45,790 bases of DNA. Source: Nostoc sp. FACHB-280 (GTDB lineage: Bacteria > Cyanobacteriota > Cyanobacteriia > Cyanobacteriales > Nostocaceae). The DNA lies in the NCBI RefSeq assembly GCF_014697615.1, contig NZ_JACJSD010000052.1, forward strand, positions 1-45,790, read 5' to 3'. Position 1 is the first letter of the stretch, and each line of letters starts with the position of its first letter. Shown piece by piece: positions 43,655 to 45,790 of the stretch. A program made the translations under genes and the position numbers. The notes beneath the pieces were generated by a model. It saw only the letters and a list, made by a program, of their open reading frames with translations. It made no database searches and was not told the origin of the DNA.

Positions 43655-43762
43655 GAGGGAGACAAGGTAGAGAGGGTAGACACGGTAGAGGGGGTAGATA
43701 AGGGAGAAGAAACATAATTTCTACCTTGTCCCCCTTGTCCACCTTGTCCCCCTACCCTCACA
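43655..43762. repeat. Purine/pyrimidine inverted repeat between helicase and thyX
   Basis: The left half has AAGGTAGAGAGGGTAGACACGG, here split as AAGGTAGAGAGG and GTAGACACGG units, and the right half has its rough complement (CTACCTTGTCCC, CCTTGTCCACC). It can fold into a long imperfect hairpin and lies between two convergent genes, where it may serve as a two-way terminator. Confidence 0.6.
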
Positions 43763-43764
43763 AA

Positions 43765-45234
43765 TCAAGGTGCCAATCGAGCTTTACCTAGACGCTGCTT
43801 TTCATACCATTGTGCGATCGCTGGTGTCCACTCGGCAAAATGCGGCCACATTAATTCGCACAACTTCTGAATTTCTAATTGGGCATCTTTTTTATTTCTC
43901 AGGTCACAAAAATGCAAAAATGACCTGACATTAAAGCTCACAACAAAATGCTGGCGATAATCAAACGGTACTATTCCTCTAGCATGTTCTTCTGACATCC
44001 CAGCTTGGAAACTTGCCGCATATCTTTTAGCAGCTTCCATACACCACTCTAAATCTGCGGCTCGTTGCTCTGGTGAGTAGTAATATTTTTTTCCTTGTCT
44101 ATCTGTGTAATGACCTACAGGACGCAGATAGAATACATCTTCTATGTCTTTTTTTCCTTCTAATACTTGTAAAAATTGATTACCTGTATAACGAAATGAA
44201 TTGTGAACAACTACACCATTAGCGACAAAATTATGCCATTTGCCATCTACTTCTAAATCGTAAGTTTTTTGCAACCCTAAATAACGCACTTGCACAACTT
44301 TCATTGGGTGCGCTTTTAATTTTCGTCCCGTGGGTTTTGGTTTTTGAGCAAGAGCCACAATAGGAACAAAATTTTGGGCAAATTCTAGTTCTAATCCCTG
44401 GTTATGAATTTGTCTCGCAGTTAAACCAGCCGATAACTGTTCTTGCAACCAAGTTTTATCTTGATACAACCCCTTACCAACAATAACTCCGTTGGTCATT
44501 AAGTAACAATTTTGGTTATATGTAATAACTTCTCTATTATTATTCGTTACTAACTCTAAAGCTTCTCCCATAGTCTGCCAACCTCGCTCAGTTAGCAAGC
44601 GATGATTTTCTGTACAGTCTAACGTTCTGCCATCTTCTAAAGTTAAGCGGTAAACAGGTTGTAGTCCTTGGTCAAAAACTTCTTTAATGTTGCCGATTTC
44701 AAAAATGCCCGTTTCTTCATTTAGAACACGCAATTTCATTTTTCGCAGTCGTGTTTTACAATCTCTGCGATATATTCCTGGTGCTTCTCCCTTACGTCCT
44801 CGAATTTTTCTTTCACGAAGGGCTTTTTCACCGTTAGTCCATAAATCGTAAAGTTCGGAAATTTTGATTTTTGTTAAACCACCCGAAGTTTTAACAAAAG
44901 TAACCTCACTATCTCCACTCAGACATTGGACATCAAAACTCACGCCGACGCGATGAGTCCGGGCTTGTTGCATGACGCTGTGGGGAAAATAACCACAGTT
45001 GAAGACAATTTGCGGATGTTCTAGCGGCCCGTAGTGTCCCCGTTCTCCTGCTAACAGTCGTTTAACAATAACTTCACCGCATTGTGATTCCGAAGGCCAT
45101 GAGTCTCGTTCATCAACCACAAATGCGTCAGTATAGTCCTGGTGCATCGCAGCGTAAATAACTTGCTGCGGATTTGGTGTTTTGGTAATAACCTCTACTC
45201 GGAATCGCTGCATGGGTTTTCTCAGAGTTGACAT
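43765..45234 (-). CDS. thyX: Flavin-dependent thymidylate synthase ThyX interrupted by an intein
   Basis: The frame encodes a ThyX precursor of about 489 residues. ThyX makes dTMP from dUMP with FAD and methylenetetrahydrofolate. The exteins carry ThyX marks: HYGPLEHPQIVFNCGYFPHSVMQQARTHRVGVSFDVQ before the insert, and SFRYTG, RPVGHY and FVVSFNVRSFLHFCDLRNKKDAQLEI after it. The ThyX active-site signature (R-H-R-x-x-S-x-x-x-x-S-x-R) is split by a 242-residue intein between Gln and Ser. Start is uncertain: ATG at 45234 or 45213 are both possible, the latter giving MQRFRVEVI as in relatives. It is transcribed divergently from the hli gene. Confidence 0.95.
   Translation of the reverse strand: MSTLRKPMQRFRVEVITKTPNPQQVIYAAMHQDYTDAFVVDERDSWPSESQCGEVIVKRLLAGERGHYGPLEHPQIVFNCGYFPHSVMQQARTHRVGVSFDVQCLSGDSEVTFVKTSGGLTKIKISELYDLWTNGEKALRERKIRGRKGEAPGIYRRDCKTRLRKMKLRVLNEETGIFEIGNIKEVFDQGLQPVYRLTLEDGRTLDCTENHRLLTERGWQTMGEALELVTNNNREVITYNQNCYLMTNGVIVGKGLYQDKTWLQEQLSAGLTARQIHNQGLELEFAQNFVPIVALAQKPKPTGRKLKAHPMKVVQVRYLGLQKTYDLEVDGKWHNFVANGVVVHNSFRYTGNQFLQVLEGKKDIEDVFYLRPVGHYTDRQGKKYYYSPEQRAADLEWCMEAAKRYAASFQAGMSEEHARGIVPFDYRQHFVVSFNVRSFLHFCDLRNKKDAQLEIQKLCELMWPHFAEWTPAIAQWYEKQRLGKARLAP
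44200..44925 (-). other. Intein in ThyX, 242 residues, without a clear homing endonuclease
   Basis: Splicing block A begins with Cys1 (CLSGDSEVTF). Block B is TLDCTENHRLLTERGW with the T-x-x-H pair. The C-terminal blocks F and G are TYDLEVDGKWHNFVANGVVVHN followed by Ser as +1 residue; the penultimate His and final Asn needed for splicing are present. Between B and F there is no LAGLIDADG motif; a segment YQDKTWLQEQLSAGLTARQI resembles a DNA-binding helix pair and may be a remnant of an endonuclease. By sequence it should splice itself out to restore the ThyX site. Confidence 0.93.
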
Positions 45235-45310
45235 GAGGAGTAGAGCCTGTTTGTGACACATGACTCAAAACTCAGACCATCATCATATAGCTTTGGGTAG
45301 ACTCAGATAC

Positions 45311-45349
45311 TTTACAAAAGTTTACCAATACTGTTACACTTCTTTACAA
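45311..45349 (+). promoter_or_regulatory. Two tandem HLR1-like elements and hli promoter
   Basis: HLR1 is the RpaB-binding direct repeat known from hli and photosystem genes: (G/T)TTACA, four bases, then TTTACA. Here there are TTTACA-AAAG-TTTACC (45311-45326) and GTTACA-CTTC-TTTACA (45333-45348), each with one or two deviations. TTTACA (45311-45316) and TACACT (45335-45340) could be -35 and -10 hexamers with an 18-base spacer. Confidence 0.6.
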
Positions 45350-45373
45350 GCGAAAGCAATTGGGGAAAATTCA

Positions 45374-45589
45374 ATGCGTACCAACGGTTCTATTGTTGAT
45401 GATCAGGGCAAGATGAATAACTTTGCGGTTGAGCCAAAAGTTTATGTAGATGAGCAAGGCGATCGCACTGGCTTTACACCCTATGCAGAACTTCTCAATG
45501 GTCGTTTAGCAATGATTGGTTTTATCTCGCTGATAGCATTAGAAGTATTTACTGGACATGGCGTTTTTGGGCTTTTATCTAGCCTGTAA
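45374..45589 (+). CDS. hli: High-light-inducible protein (HLIP/SCP)
   Basis: A 71-residue single-helix protein of the chlorophyll a/b-binding family. The helix motif is [26 protein letters not shown] with the chlorophyll-binding Glu/Asn-Gly-Arg pattern. The N-terminal ~35 residues ([28 protein letters not shown]) are hydrophilic and face the cytoplasm. HLIPs protect photosystem II assembly and pigments in high light. The start is ATG 45374, which leaves GGGGA about eight bases upstream; an upstream frame from 45260 has no support and overlaps the thyX start region. A perfect terminator hairpin follows at 45630. Confidence 0.93.
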   Translation: MRTNGSIVDDQGKMNNFAVEPKVYVDEQGDRTGFTPYAELLNGRLAMIGFISLIALEVFTGHGVFGLLSSL

Positions 45590-45629
45590 TCACTAAATTC
45601 TTAAAACGCAATTATTTTTTAAATTTAAA

Positions 45630-45653
45630 AGAGACGGGAAATTTCCCGTCTCT
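45630..45653 (+). terminator. Perfect 12-bp inverted repeat after hli
   Basis: AGAGACGGGAAA and TTTCCCGTCTCT are exact inverted copies with no loop bases between them. It lies 41 bases after the hli stop, with an A/T-rich context on both sides, so it fits a two-way terminator between hli and the transposase gene end. Confidence 0.7.
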
Positions 45654-45675
45654 ATGTTTATATATATAGCGTTTT

Positions 45676-45790
45676 CTACTCTGGTGAGGTGCAGTAACAA
45701 GAATGTGTAAACCAATTATAAATGTCATTTAATGAGACTTGGCTAAAAGCATTTTCAATCGCTTTCGCTAAATCAGAATAAGTTCTTGCT
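45676..45790 (-). mobile_element. C-terminal end of an IS630-type transposase (cut by the window edge)
   Basis: On the minus strand the open frame from the right edge reads ARTYSDLAKAIENAFSQVS and then NDIYNWFTHSCYCTSPE before TAG at 45676-45678. The WFTH-x-CYC ending is typical of cyanobacterial IS630-family transposases, which use DDE catalysis and target TA. The TATATATA at 45659-45668 next to it may mark the insertion target. Only 37 residues are visible, so whether the element is intact is unknown. Confidence 0.75.

Noticed and set aside
45260-45373. N-terminal extension of the hli gene from the ATG at 45260
   Set aside because: HLIPs are about 70 residues; the extension covers the HLR1-like promoter elements and the divergent thyX start.

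Overview
The window comes from a cyanobacterium, most likely a filamentous heterocyst-forming one (Nostocales, Nostoc/Anabaena-like). The evidence is gene content and DNA habits. It carries the pipX-pipY-sepF-proC block, a Rubisco activase with a C-terminal small-subunit-like domain, a high-light-inducible protein, an SLH/OprB porin and a ThyX with an intein. The octamer GCGATCGC (HIP1) is scattered throughout, and there are many heptanucleotide tandem repeats (STRR) of the kind described in heterocystous cyanobacteria. No rRNA, tRNA, CRISPR array or prophage was seen. The sequence looks chromosomal, with one transposase fragment at the right edge.

Left part (1-15.5 kb): a truncated gene end, a GNAT acetyltransferase, an SDR oxidoreductase and a large secreted protein that is probably outer-membrane. 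Next comes a minus-strand sulfonate operon (ssuD, a beta-carbonic-anhydrase-like gene, ssuE) behind a palindrome that covers a possible -10 box. An Uma2-family gene and a Phd/PIN toxin-antitoxin pair precede rca. A minus-strand block then holds a TIGR04283-type glycosyltransferase, two tandem TVP38/TMEM64 membrane proteins and a MerA-like flavoprotein.

Middle (15.7-29 kb): an RlaP-like nucleotidyltransferase, a bicupin, a threonine aldolase, the set AtzG / DUF4328-like membrane protein / AtzE, a MITE-like inverted-repeat element, an SLH porin with palindromes upstream, an alpha/beta hydrolase, a coiled-coil protein with a duplicated C-terminal module, and a second amidase.

Right part (29.4-45.8 kb): HU, a CobD-like aminotransferase, a disulfide-oxidoreductase homologue that has lost its redox cysteines, a metallophosphoesterase, der, an EcfT/CbiQ-type membrane protein followed by a PabB/TrpE-type synthase, pipX-pipY-sepF-proC, a Ski2-like helicase, intein-bearing thyX, a divergent hli gene under two HLR1-like elements, and the end of an IS630-type transposase.

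The most unusual observations are: (i) repeat DNA of the intergenic type sits in frame inside three nearby genes (cobD-like, EcfT-like, and PabB/TrpE-like twice); (ii) a pyridine-nucleotide disulfide oxidoreductase lacks the CxxxxC pair and the C-terminal histidine; (iii) a 242-residue intein splits the ThyX active-site signature; (iv) a carbonic-anhydrase-like enzyme lies inside the ssuD-ssuE operon; (v) AtzG and AtzE are separated by a membrane protein.
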